Counted from the stretch's first letter, positions 25,241 through 34,687 are shown. The stretch is DNA of 64,000 bases from Bacteroidota bacterium (GCA_023417935.1 JAEZDY010000006.1:20507-84506), one strand, 5' to 3'. Notes: a model not told the origin generated them from the letters alone. Numbers and translations: made by a program.

Positions 25241-26707
25241 CTACTTCCCTGCGAAGCTTTTTGTGATTCCTCTCCATGCAAGCTGATAGAAGAGCCACAC
25301 AAGCTTATCAGTAATTTTCAAATAGAGTGAACGGGTTTTGCCTTTTGAGTCGTGATCAATATTGTATATTCCTTCAAGGCACATTCTGCTATATGCATGA
25401 TTTATGCCATATGACCAGTAGGTGGTCTTGAAGCTTCTGGTTCTCCATAATGTTCGAAAAAGTCGTTTACGTACTGGTTCTTTGCTATATAGGCTGAGCC
25501 AGATTTCTTCCATCGATTTTGATATTTGAGAAGTTGTAAGGTGAGGCATCTCCAATACTGACTTTGTACCATCGTATAGTCTCCAATCGTTGGGATAATT
25601 ATCGTAGACAAACCTGTTATTTTGCTTCATCCTGTCATACAAGGCAGTACCGGGCAGAGGGGTGAGTATGGTAACCTGATAACTGTCAACACTGCTATTT
25701 TTTATAAAATCGCGCCTGTTAAAAAGATCCTGGAGGGTATCACTTTCAAGGGCAAATATCATAGAAGCCAGGATACCTATACCATGCTTGTGTACTTTTC
25801 GGAAAATAAGCTCGTATGAGTCAACCCCCTTTTTCAAATTAAGGTTCTTCTTCATATCCTTAAGTGCATCAACTTTTTCTGCCTCAACACCAAGCAGTAT
25901 CATAATACAACCACTTTTGCGTGCCCATTTTAAAACATCCTCATTATCAGCAAAATTTAATGCAGCTTGTGATAGCCATAGTTTATTCATCTTCCGCTCA
26001 ACCATTCCTTTAAAGAGCTCAATAGCACGTTCCTGTGCCCCTTTCTTTTGATTGATAAGATTATCGTCAACAAAGAAAAGAAGTGACCTGTTGGTCTGTT
26101 CAAGCTCATTTAAAACATCCTCAATCTTACGTTCCCGGTATGTTTTGCCGCACATCTGGGTAACTGAACAAAAGTCGCAACCCATAGGGCAACCTCGTGA
26201 AGTTTGAACCAAATCATACACGTAAGGGTACTTATCATAAATATCCCTTCTTACGAAAGGTATTTCATCAACCTCAGCTAATTGTCCGATATATAAATTC
26301 TTAGGAGTGCCCGATTCGAGATCTTTAATAAAGGCTGGCCATGATGTTTCGGCTTCGCCACTGATAATGGTATCCATGAATTGCATAGCTTCCTCAGTAC
26401 ACATACTGGCATGTACACCCCCCATTACAGTATGAATGCCTGCATCCCTGTATACTGATGCTATTTCATAAGCCCGGGGTGCATTGGCGGTAAAAGCGGT
26501 AAACCCAACTAGATCTGCTTCGGTATAATTAAATGGTTCGTAATTTTCATCAAGTAATTCAATTTCCCAATCTTCAGGTGTAAGTGCAGCAACAATTCCT
26601 AAAGCCAGTGGCATCATCCTGATACTTTCATCCTGAGTAAGCCCTCCTAAACCCTGCCGCGATGGATTGATTAAAAGCAGCTTCTTTATTTTACCTTTCT
26701 TTTCCAT
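25241..26707 (-). CDS. B12-binding-type radical SAM protein (copy 2)
   Basis: A 488-residue paralogue of the 23.2-24.8 kb protein, colinear over its whole length. It has the same N-terminal cobalamin-type region, the same cluster Cys173, Cys177 and Cys180 (RGCPMGCDFC), and ITDK near the C-terminus. It ends in SFAGK, exactly where copy 1 continues. It is divergent from the KAS III gene, with 164 bp between. The two copies bracket the ACP gene, so both may act on ACP-linked or sugar-linked substrates of this locus. Whether they do successive or alternative reactions is unknown. Confidence 0.87.
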   Translation of the reverse strand: MEKKGKIKKLLLINPSRQGLGGLTQDESIRMMPLALGIVAALTPEDWEIELLDENYEPFNYTEADLVGFTAFTANAPRAYEIASVYRDAGIHTVMGGVHASMCTEEAMQFMDTIISGEAETSWPAFIKDLESGTPKNLYIGQLAEVDEIPFVRRDIYDKYPYVYDLVQTSRGCPMGCDFCSVTQMCGKTYRERKIEDVLNELEQTNRSLLFFVDDNLINQKKGAQERAIELFKGMVERKMNKLWLSQAALNFADNEDVLKWARKSGCIMILLGVEAEKVDALKDMKKNLNLKKGVDSYELIFRKVHKHGIGILASMIFALESDTLQDLFNRRDFIKNSSVDSYQVTILTPLPGTALYDRMKQNNRFVYDNYPNDWRLYDGTKSVLEMPHLTTSQISKSMEEIWLSLYSKEPVRKRLFRTLWRTRSFKTTYWSYGINHAYSRMCLEGIYNIDHDSKGKTRSLYLKITDKLVWLFYQLAWRGITKSFAGK

Positions 26708-26823
26708 TTTCTCCCAAAAAATGCAATTATACTCATTATTGATTTATAAACGACGAACTAATTATGCCTGTACGTGAAATTTGGCTGTGTATAGGTAATT
26801 CGAATCAATAACCACTTTTTTAT

Positions 26824-26831
26824 TACTTTTG
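26824..26831 (+). promoter_or_regulatory. -7 box upstream of the KAS III gene
   Basis: TACTTTTG matches TAnnTTTG. The predicted leader is about 34 nt. The divergent radical SAM gene starts 117 bp to the left. Confidence 0.5.
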
Positions 26832-26871
26832 TGTATTCCTTGAGGCGGAATACTCACTCATTTACAACACT

Positions 26872-27960
26872 ATGGCTCTCTTTGAAATTGCTGACGTACG
26901 TATTGCCGGCATCTCGGCTTGTGTGCCTGAGAAGGTTCTCTATAACCGTGATTATAACTGGATTAAGAGTAGTGACCGCGACTTGCTTATAAAAACTATT
27001 GGCGTTGAACAGCGGCATGTGGCGCAAAGTGGGCAAACCACCTCTGATTTATGCTTTCAGGCAGCCACACAGCTTCTTAATGAACTTGATTGGGATCCAT
27101 CAGAAATAAACTTACTGGTTTTTGTATCACAATCGCGCGATTATATAATACCATCAACTTCGACCATACTACAGGATAGGCTTAAGTTACCAAAAACCTG
27201 CATGGCCATAGACATAAATTTAGGTTGTTCAGGATATGTATATGGACTCTCTGTTATCAACAGTTTGATTAAGGCCACTGGCATAGCAAAGAGTCTGTTA
27301 TTGGTAGGCGATCTTTCAAATGTCACATCTTCATATCGTGATAAGAGTACATACCCTTTATTTGGTGATGCTGGTACTGCAACTGCACTGGAATACAAAA
27401 CGGGCGCACCTGCAATGAAGTTTAACATGCAGAGTGATGGCAGTGGACATGAGGCAATTATTATTCGTGATGGTGGTGTAAGAAACCTGGCAAGCAAGAA
27501 TTCGTTTGCCGTTAAGAAGCATAGCGAAGGAATTTACCGTAACCGCCTGCAGATAGAGTTGAACGGAATTGAGGTTTTCAATTTTTCACTCCGTGAAGTT
27601 GTGCCCAATATTAAGATTGCCCTGAAGCACTTTAATCATACTCTTGAGGAGTTCAATTACCTTATTTTTCATCAGGCTAATAAGCTCATTAATGAAACCC
27701 TGCGCAAAATGCTTAAAGTTGATCCTTCTAAAGTCCCTTATTCATTAAAGGACTATGGCAATACTAGTTGTGCTTCAATTCCATTAACATTAGTTACACA
27801 ACTAAGGAATGAACTGCAGGATCAGCCACAAAAACTTTTACTTTCAGCGTTTGGCATAGGCCTGTCGTGGGGTACCGTATTACTTGAGACAGATAGGATA
27901 GTTGTACCTGAAATTACACATCTGAATATTCAATCTGAAAACACCATGGGCAAGAATTAG
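26872..27960 (+). CDS. 3-oxoacyl-ACP synthase III family condensing enzyme
   Basis: Thiolase-fold enzyme that condenses an acyl starter with a malonyl-carrier. At 362 residues it is longer than FabH (about 320). The catalytic triad is complete: Cys119 (LGCSGY), His267 (FHQAN) and Asn297 (YGNTS). The acidic C-terminal tail after TDRI is extra. Together with the FAAL, ACP and SDR of the locus it suggests assembly of a short or modified 3-hydroxyacyl chain rather than bulk fatty acid synthesis, since fabF, fabD and fabZ are absent here. It could also use an acyl-CoA starter. Confidence 0.88.
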   Translation: MALFEIADVRIAGISACVPEKVLYNRDYNWIKSSDRDLLIKTIGVEQRHVAQSGQTTSDLCFQAATQLLNELDWDPSEINLLVFVSQSRDYIIPSTSTILQDRLKLPKTCMAIDINLGCSGYVYGLSVINSLIKATGIAKSLLLVGDLSNVTSSYRDKSTYPLFGDAGTATALEYKTGAPAMKFNMQSDGSGHEAIIIRDGGVRNLASKNSFAVKKHSEGIYRNRLQIELNGIEVFNFSLREVVPNIKIALKHFNHTLEEFNYLIFHQANKLINETLRKMLKVDPSKVPYSLKDYGNTSCASIPLTLVTQLRNELQDQPQKLLLSAFGIGLSWGTVLLETDRIVVPEITHLNIQSENTMGKN

Positions 27961-28030
27961 ATGTCGTACCCAGGTATGGAAGTTAACAGATAAATACAAA
28001 AAGCTGATGCTAGCAGAAAACGCAAAAACT

Positions 28031-28765
28031 ATGAATCCTTTCAGTTTAGATGGAAAAACAGTACTTGTTACTGGGGCATCCTCAGGACTTGGCAGGCAAA
28101 CAGCAATTACCTCATCACAAATGGGGGCTAAGTTGATGATTACCGGCAGAGATAAAGTCAGATTACAGGAAACCTTTGATCTTTTAGAGGGAACTGGTCA
28201 TAAACAATTTATTGCCGATCTTACAGATCAGCATGACATTGATACCCTGGTTGCATCACTTCCTGAGCTCAATGGTGTTGTATACAGCACTGGCATTTCT
28301 GATCTTTCACCTGCACGCTTTATCACTGCTGCCACAATTGAGAAAACTTTCAGCATTAGTTACACTGCATCAGTACTACTCACAGCAGGTTTACTGGCAA
28401 AGAAAAAACTTGCCAGGAAAGATTGTTCACTGGTTTTCATCTCATCCATTTCAACGCGTTATCCATTTGTTGGTGGTGCAATGTACATTAGTGCAAAAGC
28501 AGCTATTGAAGCCTATGCCCGGGTTCTTGCCCTGGAACTTGCACCCAAAGGAATCAGGGTTAATTGTGTTGCACCTGCCTTCGTAAAAACACCAATGCTT
28601 GACCAAACTGCCACTAACTACTCACAGCAGGCAGTTGATATGATTGAAGCCCGTCAGATTCTTGGTCTTGGAGAGCCTGAAGATGTTGCGAATACAATTG
28701 TTTATTACTTATCAGGTGCATCAAAATGGGTATCAGCCACAAGCTTAATCCTTGGTGGTGGTTGA
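28031..28765 (+). CDS. FabG-like short-chain dehydrogenase/reductase
   Basis: Classical SDR, probably reducing the 3-oxoacyl product of the preceding KAS III enzyme with NADPH. It has the cofactor loop TGASSGLG, a SSIS catalytic-Ser strand, the YISAK active-site Tyr-Lys pair and the FabG-like NCVAPAFVKTPM. From the ATG at 28031 the protein is 244 residues, the normal length. The frame also has an ATG at 28007, which would add eight unlikely residues. It follows the KAS III gene by 70 bp on the same strand. Confidence 0.87.
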   Translation: MNPFSLDGKTVLVTGASSGLGRQTAITSSQMGAKLMITGRDKVRLQETFDLLEGTGHKQFIADLTDQHDIDTLVASLPELNGVVYSTGISDLSPARFITAATIEKTFSISYTASVLLTAGLLAKKKLARKDCSLVFISSISTRYPFVGGAMYISAKAAIEAYARVLALELAPKGIRVNCVAPAFVKTPMLDQTATNYSQQAVDMIEARQILGLGEPEDVANTIVYYLSGASKWVSATSLILGGG

Positions 28766-28838
28766 TGAAACGGAGTTCCCCCATTCTTAAAGTGAATCAT
28801 GTAGGGTTAAAGAATAAACGAACTTAAATAAAAAGCAA

Positions 28839-29759
28839 ATGCCCGATTATTCAGTTATTGTGCCGGTTTATAATAGTTGTGAGTCGTTAAAGGAGTTATA
28901 CATAAAAATCTCCGAAACACTTAGCAATACTGGCAAATCATACGAAGTGATATTTGTTGATGATGCAAGTACCGATTGTAGCTGGGAAATACTCACCGAA
29001 TTGCAGCAGTTGTATGATGACAAGGTTATAGCTATACGATTAGCAAAGAACTTCGGCCAACATAATGCAACCCTCTGCGGCATTGCTTCCGCTACCAGTG
29101 AATTCATTGTTACCATTGATGATGATTTGCAAAATCCACCCTCTGAGATAATCAAGTTGATTGACAAAATGAAGGCTACGGATGCTGATCTTGTTTATGG
29201 AATTTATACCACCAAGCAACACTCAATAGTAAGGAATCTGGGAAGTGCAGCATTGAAAAGTTCATCTCGCAGGGTATTCCAAACCAAAGGCAACGGTTCA
29301 TCATTCAGACTTATGAAGTCCTCACTTGCGAGAAATCTTCTGAACCATCAAATCAACTTTATATACATTGATGAGCTGTTTAACTGGTACACAAACAGTA
29401 TTGAATTTGCCACTGTTGAACATCATAAAAGACCTTATCAAAAGTCTAATTATTCATCCGGTTCATTGATTAAAATGCTGTCAAATCTGGTGATATACTA
29501 TACTGCAGTTCCTCTGCAACTAATGGTATATGGGGGATTCATCTCTTCCCTACTCAGTTTTTTTGCCGGCATCATATTTATCTATAAAAAGCTGGTAAAT
29601 GATGTACCACTGGGATTTACGGCCATGATTGTTACGATTCTTTTCTCAACAAGTATTATTCTATTGTCACTTGGCGTGTTAGGTGAATACCTAAGTCGTA
29701 TTTACAATGTACAGAACCGCAAACCGCCTTACTCCATAAAAAGCATCCTTCGTTCATGA
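28839..29759 (+). CDS. GT2 glycosyltransferase, ArnC/GtrB/DPM-like
   Basis: Transfers a sugar from a nucleotide donor to polyprenyl phosphate at the inner membrane face. The 306-residue protein has the GT-A signature VPVYNS, Asp41-Asp42 in VDDASTD, and the metal-binding Asp94-96 (TIDDDLQNP). Two C-terminal membrane helices (about 228-250 and 262-285) give the GtrB/ArnC topology. Its stop overlaps the next gene's ATG by 4 bp. In this context it could export an acylated or aminated sugar for surface modification, by analogy with ArnC (inference). Confidence 0.88.
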   Translation: MPDYSVIVPVYNSCESLKELYIKISETLSNTGKSYEVIFVDDASTDCSWEILTELQQLYDDKVIAIRLAKNFGQHNATLCGIASATSEFIVTIDDDLQNPPSEIIKLIDKMKATDADLVYGIYTTKQHSIVRNLGSAALKSSSRRVFQTKGNGSSFRLMKSSLARNLLNHQINFIYIDELFNWYTNSIEFATVEHHKRPYQKSNYSSGSLIKMLSNLVIYYTAVPLQLMVYGGFISSLLSFFAGIIFIYKKLVNDVPLGFTAMIVTILFSTSIILLSLGVLGEYLSRIYNVQNRKPPYSIKSILRS

Positions 29760-30433
29760 AAGTGTATAAATATGGAATTGTGCTTGAACGTTTGAAAGAA
29801 CACGACATTGAACTTGTGCGCCAATGGCGTAATTCCGATGCAGTCAGGCTTAATATGGAGTACCGTGAAATTATTACTGAGGAGCAACAAATAAAGTGGT
29901 TCAATTCAATTAACAACCTCAGCCATAACTACCTGATGATATGGTATAAAGGCGAGAAAATAGGCTTGTTAAATGATAAGAACATTGATTGGGAAAAGCG
30001 TACTTCTGAATCGGGCCTATTCCTTGGCCGAACTGAGTTTTACAGCACTTTTGTACCATACCTTGTTTCAATTGCAGGGATAGAACTGAATTTCCATTTC
30101 CTTAACTGGCAAAAACAATATGCCCGTATTCTCCGCTCAAATAATAATGCTATCAGGTATAATATGGCATTAGGGTACAGGCTGATTCCGGGACAAGAAA
30201 ATACAGAAAACCAACTGTATGAAATGACCCCTGAAAGCTACAAACTTGCATCAGTTAAAATACGTAAGGCAGTTAAGGCTATAGCAACAGAGAACCTACT
30301 TCCTAAACTCCTCCTGGAACCTGAAGATTATAGATCAGGACTTGCCACACTGATTGAGCCGCTGCTCCTTAATCGCTCAGAAATAGGGATAGCAGAAACA
30401 CATGAAGGAAAATGGTTCATTGAATCTTGTTGA
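29756..30433 (+). CDS. GNAT family N-acyltransferase
   Basis: A 225-residue protein. Residues 1-150 resemble the GNAT fold of amino-sugar N-acetyltransferases such as PseH or WecD-like enzymes: LERLKEHDIELVRQWRNS at the start and ARILRSNNNAIRYNMALGYR in the acyl-CoA-binding part. The last 70 residues are an additional helical region. It is translationally coupled to the GT2 gene (ATGA overlap). A plausible task is N-acylation of the sugar handled by that GT2, with acetyl-CoA or the acyl-ACP of the locus as donor. The donor is not shown by sequence. Confidence 0.75.
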   Translation: MKVYKYGIVLERLKEHDIELVRQWRNSDAVRLNMEYREIITEEQQIKWFNSINNLSHNYLMIWYKGEKIGLLNDKNIDWEKRTSESGLFLGRTEFYSTFVPYLVSIAGIELNFHFLNWQKQYARILRSNNNAIRYNMALGYRLIPGQENTENQLYEMTPESYKLASVKIRKAVKAIATENLLPKLLLEPEDYRSGLATLIEPLLLNRSEIGIAETHEGKWFIESC

Positions 30434-30526
30434 TTCATTAACTTATAGCTGAATTATCTCTGAATATTAAACAGTTAAAGTAATCCAAAAACAAAACACC
30501 TTTAATTTCAGATAAGCGCTAATTCG

Positions 30527-30534
30527 TATCTTTG
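30527..30534 (+). promoter_or_regulatory. -7 box upstream of thiL
   Basis: TATCTTTG, exact TAnnTTTG match, 29 bp before the thiL ATG. No TPP riboswitch is seen in the 130-bp gap. Confidence 0.5.
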
Positions 30535-30563
30535 CACCCTGATTCCCACTTAAAAATTACTGT

Positions 30564-31610
30564 ATGCTAAACGATGAAAGGCCAGCAAGGACCGAACTCT
30601 CCGAACTTGGGGAATTCGGGTTGATTGACAGGTTAACCCGCAATATAAAATTGGTGAACTCAAGCAGTGTTAAAGCTGTAGGAGACGATGCTGCAGTGAT
30701 TGACCATGCCGGTAAACTAACCCTGGTATCAAAGGATTTATTGGTAGAAGGGATTCATTTTGATTTATCATATACACCATTGAAACATCTTGGATATAAA
30801 GCAGCGGCGGTAAATATTTCAGATATTGCTGCTATGAATGGTAAGCCAACCCAGCTTTTAGTTGGTATATCAGTATCAAACCGGTTTTCCGTTGAAGCTC
30901 TGGATGAATTGTATTCAGGCATTCGTTTGGCATGTGATAAATATAAAGTTGATTTGGTAGGTGGTGATACTACTGCATCAGCAGCAGGTTTGTTTATCTC
31001 TGTAACAGCTATAGGTATAGCCGAGCAGGGTAAAGTCACCTATCGAAGCACAGCGAGAGAGAACGATCTCATTTGTGTCAGTGGTGATTTGGGGGCCTCA
31101 TACTTAGGGTTACTTGTGCTCCAAAGAGAAAAGGAAGTTTATAAAGCTAATCCGGCAATGCAGCCTGAACTTGAGGGCTACGACTATGTGCTTGAGCGTC
31201 AGTTAAAACCTGAACCCCGAACTGATGTGGTTGAATTGCTAGGCAAGGCAGGCATTATACCTACTTCTATGATTGACATAAGTGACGGCCTCGCAAGTGA
31301 AGTATTGCACCTTTCAAAAGATTCAAACCTGGGCTGTAGAATATTTGAAGAGAAGATTCCTATTGATGTGGTTACTGCTGATGTTGCTTCTGAATTCAAG
31401 ATGGATCCAACTACTGCAGCCATGAACGGTGGAGAAGATTATGAACTTTTGTTCACTATTGATCTTGACGACCTTGATAAAGTGAAAGCAATAAAGGGTA
31501 TTTCGGTTATTGGACACATGACATCAAAAGATGAAGGTGAATATCTTGTAAGTCGCGGTGGCAGCATGTACCCCATTCAGGCGCAGGGTTTTGAGCATCT
31601 AAAAGATTAA
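30564..31610 (+). CDS. thiL: Thiamine-monophosphate kinase
   Basis: Phosphorylates thiamine monophosphate to the cofactor thiamine diphosphate, using ATP. The 348-residue protein has the N-terminal GEFGLIDRL, the Mg/ATP residues of GDDAAV, SKDLLVEGIHF, the GGDTTAS strand and the C-terminal MIDISDGLASE and NGGEDYELLF, all characteristic of ThiL in the PurM-like superfamily. It heads a plus-strand run with uvrC (12-bp gap), the PepSY-like gene and ppk2. Confidence 0.95.
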   Translation: MLNDERPARTELSELGEFGLIDRLTRNIKLVNSSSVKAVGDDAAVIDHAGKLTLVSKDLLVEGIHFDLSYTPLKHLGYKAAAVNISDIAAMNGKPTQLLVGISVSNRFSVEALDELYSGIRLACDKYKVDLVGGDTTASAAGLFISVTAIGIAEQGKVTYRSTARENDLICVSGDLGASYLGLLVLQREKEVYKANPAMQPELEGYDYVLERQLKPEPRTDVVELLGKAGIIPTSMIDISDGLASEVLHLSKDSNLGCRIFEEKIPIDVVTADVASEFKMDPTTAAMNGGEDYELLFTIDLDDLDKVKAIKGISVIGHMTSKDEGEYLVSRGGSMYPIQAQGFEHLKD

Positions 31611-31622
31611 ATTAGCATAGGG

Positions 31623-33428
31623 ATGAGCAAGAACTTTGATCTGATACTGAAAACACTGCCGGACTCACCGGGAGTATATCAGTATTATGACAAAGAAGAA
31701 AACCTAATATACGTTGGTAAGGCCAAAAACCTGAAAAAGAGGGTGTGTTCATACTTTAATAAAGACACATCATTAAGCGGCAAGATCAGACTGATGGTAT
31801 CAAAGATAGTTGATATCAGGTGGGTAGTCGTCAAGAGTGAGTTTGATGCACTGCTCCTTGAAAACAACATGATCAAGGAATACAAGCCCCGTTATAACGT
31901 CATGTTAAAAGATGACAAAACCTATCCATGGATTGTCATTAAAAATGAGCCTTTTCCCCGGGTGTTCTCTACCCGCAATGTTGTTAAGGATGGCAGTGAA
32001 TATTTTGGACCTTATGCTTCAGGGAAAATGATGCATACACTGCTTGACCTGATCAGGCAACTATACCCCCGACGTACTTGCAGCCTTAACCTTACAGAGA
32101 AGAATATAAAAAGTGGCAAATTCAAGGTGTGCCTCGAATATCATATTGGTAACTGTGCTGCACCATGTGTGGGAAAACAGACCCAGGAAGAATACAACCA
32201 AAGTATTAAGAATATTCGGGAAATCATAAAGGGCAATATAGGTTCGGTAAGAAATCAGCTTGTTAGTAACATGAAGGAACATGCTGCTGCATTTAACTTT
32301 GAGAAAGCTCAATTGGTAAAGGATAAGATTGATATGCTTGAACGATACCAGAGCAAGTCTACTGTGGTAAATCCATCAATCAATAATGTTGATGTCTTTT
32401 CACTTGCCGAAGATGAGCAATCAGCTTATGTTAATTTTTTAAAGGTAGTAAGTGGTGCTATAGTTCAGTCGCATACCATTGAAATTAAAAAGAAACTTGA
32501 CGAATCAATAGAAGAGCTTTTATCAATTGCAATAGCAGAATTGTACACTAGTTTCTCCACCGGTGCAACTGAAATTATTGTGCCTGTAAAGCCCGATTTT
32601 GAAATTCCCGGCGTCACTTTTACAATTCCTGTGAGAGGTGACAAGAAACATTTGCTTGAGTTATCTGAACGTAATGCAAAGTACTACCAGCTTGACAAAC
32701 TTAAGCAAAAAGAACTGGTAGACCCTGAGAGGAGAACTAACAGGGTATTAGAAACTATTAGGAAGGATCTAAGGCTGAAAAGTTTACCTGTGCATATTGA
32801 GTGCTTTGATAACTCAAACACTCAAGGTACTTATCCTGTAGCAGCACTAGTGGTATTCAGAAATGCCCGTCCTGAAAAGAAGGATTACCGACATTTCAAT
32901 ATCAAAACGGTTGAAGGCCCTAATGACTTTGCCTCAATGGAAGAAGTGATTTACCGACGCTACCGTAGGTTGATAGAAGAAGAACAAGCTCTGCCTCAAC
33001 TCGTTATAGTTGATGGTGGGAAAGGACAGCTTAGTTCAGCAATGGCGAGCATTGAAAAACTAGGTCTGCAGAACACTATACAACTCATTGGTATTGCTAA
33101 ACGGCTTGAGGAGCTATACTTCCCCGAAGATCCTATGCCTTTACATCTCGACAAGAAGTCAGAAACTCTTAAAGTTATACAACAGATGCGGGATGAGGCG
33201 CACCGCTTTGGCATCACACATCATAGAAAGAGAAGAGAAAAAGGCACAATAAAGACTGCACTAAGTGACATTAACGGCATAGGGCCAGCAACTGCACAAA
33301 CATTATTGAGAGCCCTCAAATCAGTGAAAAGAATAAAGGAATCAAATATTGAAGAGCTTGCTTCCGTTATTGGGAGATCAAAAGCTCAGGTGGTTTTTGA
33401 TCATTTTAGTCAACAAAAAAAACAATAG
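31623..33428 (+). CDS. uvrC: UvrABC excinuclease subunit C
   Basis: Makes the two incisions around UvrB-bound DNA lesions in nucleotide excision repair. The 601-residue protein has the N-terminal GIY-YIG nuclease (GVYQYY and IYVGKAKNLKKRV), a Cys-rich patch (CAAPC), the UVR domain that binds UvrB (AAFNFEKAQLVKDKIDMLE, about 217-240), the RNase H-like nuclease with ECFDNSNTQG and IVDGGKGQL, and tandem helix-hairpin-helix motifs at the end (INGIGPATAQTLL). Length is normal. It is 12 bp after thiL. Confidence 0.96.
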   Translation: MSKNFDLILKTLPDSPGVYQYYDKEENLIYVGKAKNLKKRVCSYFNKDTSLSGKIRLMVSKIVDIRWVVVKSEFDALLLENNMIKEYKPRYNVMLKDDKTYPWIVIKNEPFPRVFSTRNVVKDGSEYFGPYASGKMMHTLLDLIRQLYPRRTCSLNLTEKNIKSGKFKVCLEYHIGNCAAPCVGKQTQEEYNQSIKNIREIIKGNIGSVRNQLVSNMKEHAAAFNFEKAQLVKDKIDMLERYQSKSTVVNPSINNVDVFSLAEDEQSAYVNFLKVVSGAIVQSHTIEIKKKLDESIEELLSIAIAELYTSFSTGATEIIVPVKPDFEIPGVTFTIPVRGDKKHLLELSERNAKYYQLDKLKQKELVDPERRTNRVLETIRKDLRLKSLPVHIECFDNSNTQGTYPVAALVVFRNARPEKKDYRHFNIKTVEGPNDFASMEEVIYRRYRRLIEEEQALPQLVIVDGGKGQLSSAMASIEKLGLQNTIQLIGIAKRLEELYFPEDPMPLHLDKKSETLKVIQQMRDEAHRFGITHHRKRREKGTIKTALSDINGIGPATAQTLLRALKSVKRIKESNIEELASVIGRSKAQVVFDHFSQQKKQ

Positions 33429-33452
33429 TCGTACATTTTAATCAACCGGTTT

Positions 33453-33902
33453 ATGCATCGGGCATTGCTCTTAGCAACATTAATAGTTTTCAATTCATTT
33501 CCGGTGTTTTCACAGAATAACCGCTCAACCGGAAGCTCGTCAAACAAGGTAAAAAGTGCCTTCGCTCGCCAGTATCCTGGAAGTACTGATGTTATCTGGA
33601 CTTTTCTGGAAAGAATGGCTGTTGTTTCATTTAAATCAGGTGATTGGTATAAGGAAGCATTTTATTCCCCTGAAGGTAACTGGCTGAAAACCGAAACTGA
33701 AATAGAAATGAATGACCTACCCCCTGCTGTTAAAAAGGTTATTAACTCGCCTGAGTTCAATGAATGGCATAAAGGTAGCTATTTCCTAATTGAATTACCC
33801 GGTAAGAAAAAGCGTTATAAAGTATATATGTATAGTGCTGACTGGCATGAACTTGGACTAATATTTAATGAAAAAGGGCAGCGACTAGCCGATAATTTTT
33901 AA
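33453..33902 (+). CDS. Exported PepSY-like (BLIP-fold) protein
   Basis: A 149-residue protein with a signal peptide (cleavage after VFS-Q near 22) and a PepSY-like domain of the kind common in Bacteroidota: VKSAFARQYPGSTDVIW, a DWYKEAFYSPEG repeat-like turn and LPPAVKKVI. Such proteins are periplasmic; the function is unknown. It is 24 bp after uvrC and 1 bp before ppk2, so it is in the same transcript. Confidence 0.78.
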   Translation: MHRALLLATLIVFNSFPVFSQNNRSTGSSSNKVKSAFARQYPGSTDVIWTFLERMAVVSFKSGDWYKEAFYSPEGNWLKTETEIEMNDLPPAVKKVINSPEFNEWHKGSYFLIELPGKKKRYKVYMYSADWHELGLIFNEKGQRLADNF

Positions 33903-33903
33903 T

Positions 33904-34659
33904 ATGAGCGAAACCTACTACCAGCCACGCAATAATCGGGAAGTTATAAAACTACAGATTGAACTGCTAAAACTCCAGAAATGGATCTATGATCAGCGTT
34001 TGAGAGTTGTTATAATATTTGAAGGGCGCGACACTGCAGGTAAAGGTGGTGCCATATACAGGTTTGCCCGCTATCTAAATCCACGCTTCATTAGAGTTGT
34101 TGCCTTACCTAAACCCACAGAAATAGAGAAAGGACAATGGTATTTCCAGCGCTACATTAAAGAATTACCTAACCCGGGCGAAATGGTTTTCTTTGACCGC
34201 AGTTGGTATAACAGGGCAGTGGTTGAACCAGTTATGGGATTTTGTACGCCTGAACAATATGACTTATTTATTAAACAGGTTCCTGTGTTTGAGAATATGC
34301 TGCTGGAAGATGGCATTATATTGATCAAGTTCTGGTTCTCAATTGATATTACTGAACAAAAAGTGAGAATTGAGGACCGCATGAAGAATCCGCTCAAGCG
34401 ATGGAAACTGAGCACTGTTGACCTGAAGGCGCAACAAATGTGGGATGTTTTTACTGAATATAAAAACCAAATGTTCCTTCATACCCATAAGGAAAACAGT
34501 CCATGGGTAATTATCAAAGGTAATAATAAGCAGGTTGCGCGAATGGAAGCAATGCGTTATGTGCTATCACAGATAGATTATCCTGAAAAGAAAAAAGCAA
34601 AAGTATCCCTTGAACTAAAGCCTGAAATTATCAACCTGTTTGACCCTCGTATGATTTAA
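33904..34659 (+). CDS. ppk2: Polyphosphate kinase 2
   Basis: Transfers phosphate between polyphosphate and nucleoside (di)phosphates. The 251-residue, single-domain protein has the Walker A loop GRDTAGKGG (41-49), Walker B with FFDRSWYNR (Asp98, Arg99) and the lid sequence EDRMKNPLKRWKLS. The size fits the short PPK2 subfamilies. Whether it prefers making GTP/ATP from polyphosphate or the reverse is not readable. The start lies 1 bp after the PepSY-like stop. Confidence 0.93.
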   Translation: MSETYYQPRNNREVIKLQIELLKLQKWIYDQRLRVVIIFEGRDTAGKGGAIYRFARYLNPRFIRVVALPKPTEIEKGQWYFQRYIKELPNPGEMVFFDRSWYNRAVVEPVMGFCTPEQYDLFIKQVPVFENMLLEDGIILIKFWFSIDITEQKVRIEDRMKNPLKRWKLSTVDLKAQQMWDVFTEYKNQMFLHTHKENSPWVIIKGNNKQVARMEAMRYVLSQIDYPEKKKAKVSLELKPEIINLFDPRMI

Positions 34660-34687
34660 TGATTCTGATTAGTGAGTGAGTATCATA

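Noticed and set aside
21585..28765. Olefin (OleABCD) biosynthesis locus
   Set aside because: The ligase is FAAL-like, the SDR is short and FabG-like rather than OleD-like, and there is no OleB hydrolase. ACP and radical SAM genes do not belong to that pathway.
21585..28765. Ladderane-type locus (radical SAM plus fatty acid genes)
   Set aside because: Only a general resemblance. Dehydratase, KAS II and desaturase-like genes of that cluster are missing.
30434..30563. TPP riboswitch upstream of thiL
   Set aside because: No THI-box sequence such as CTGAGA is present.
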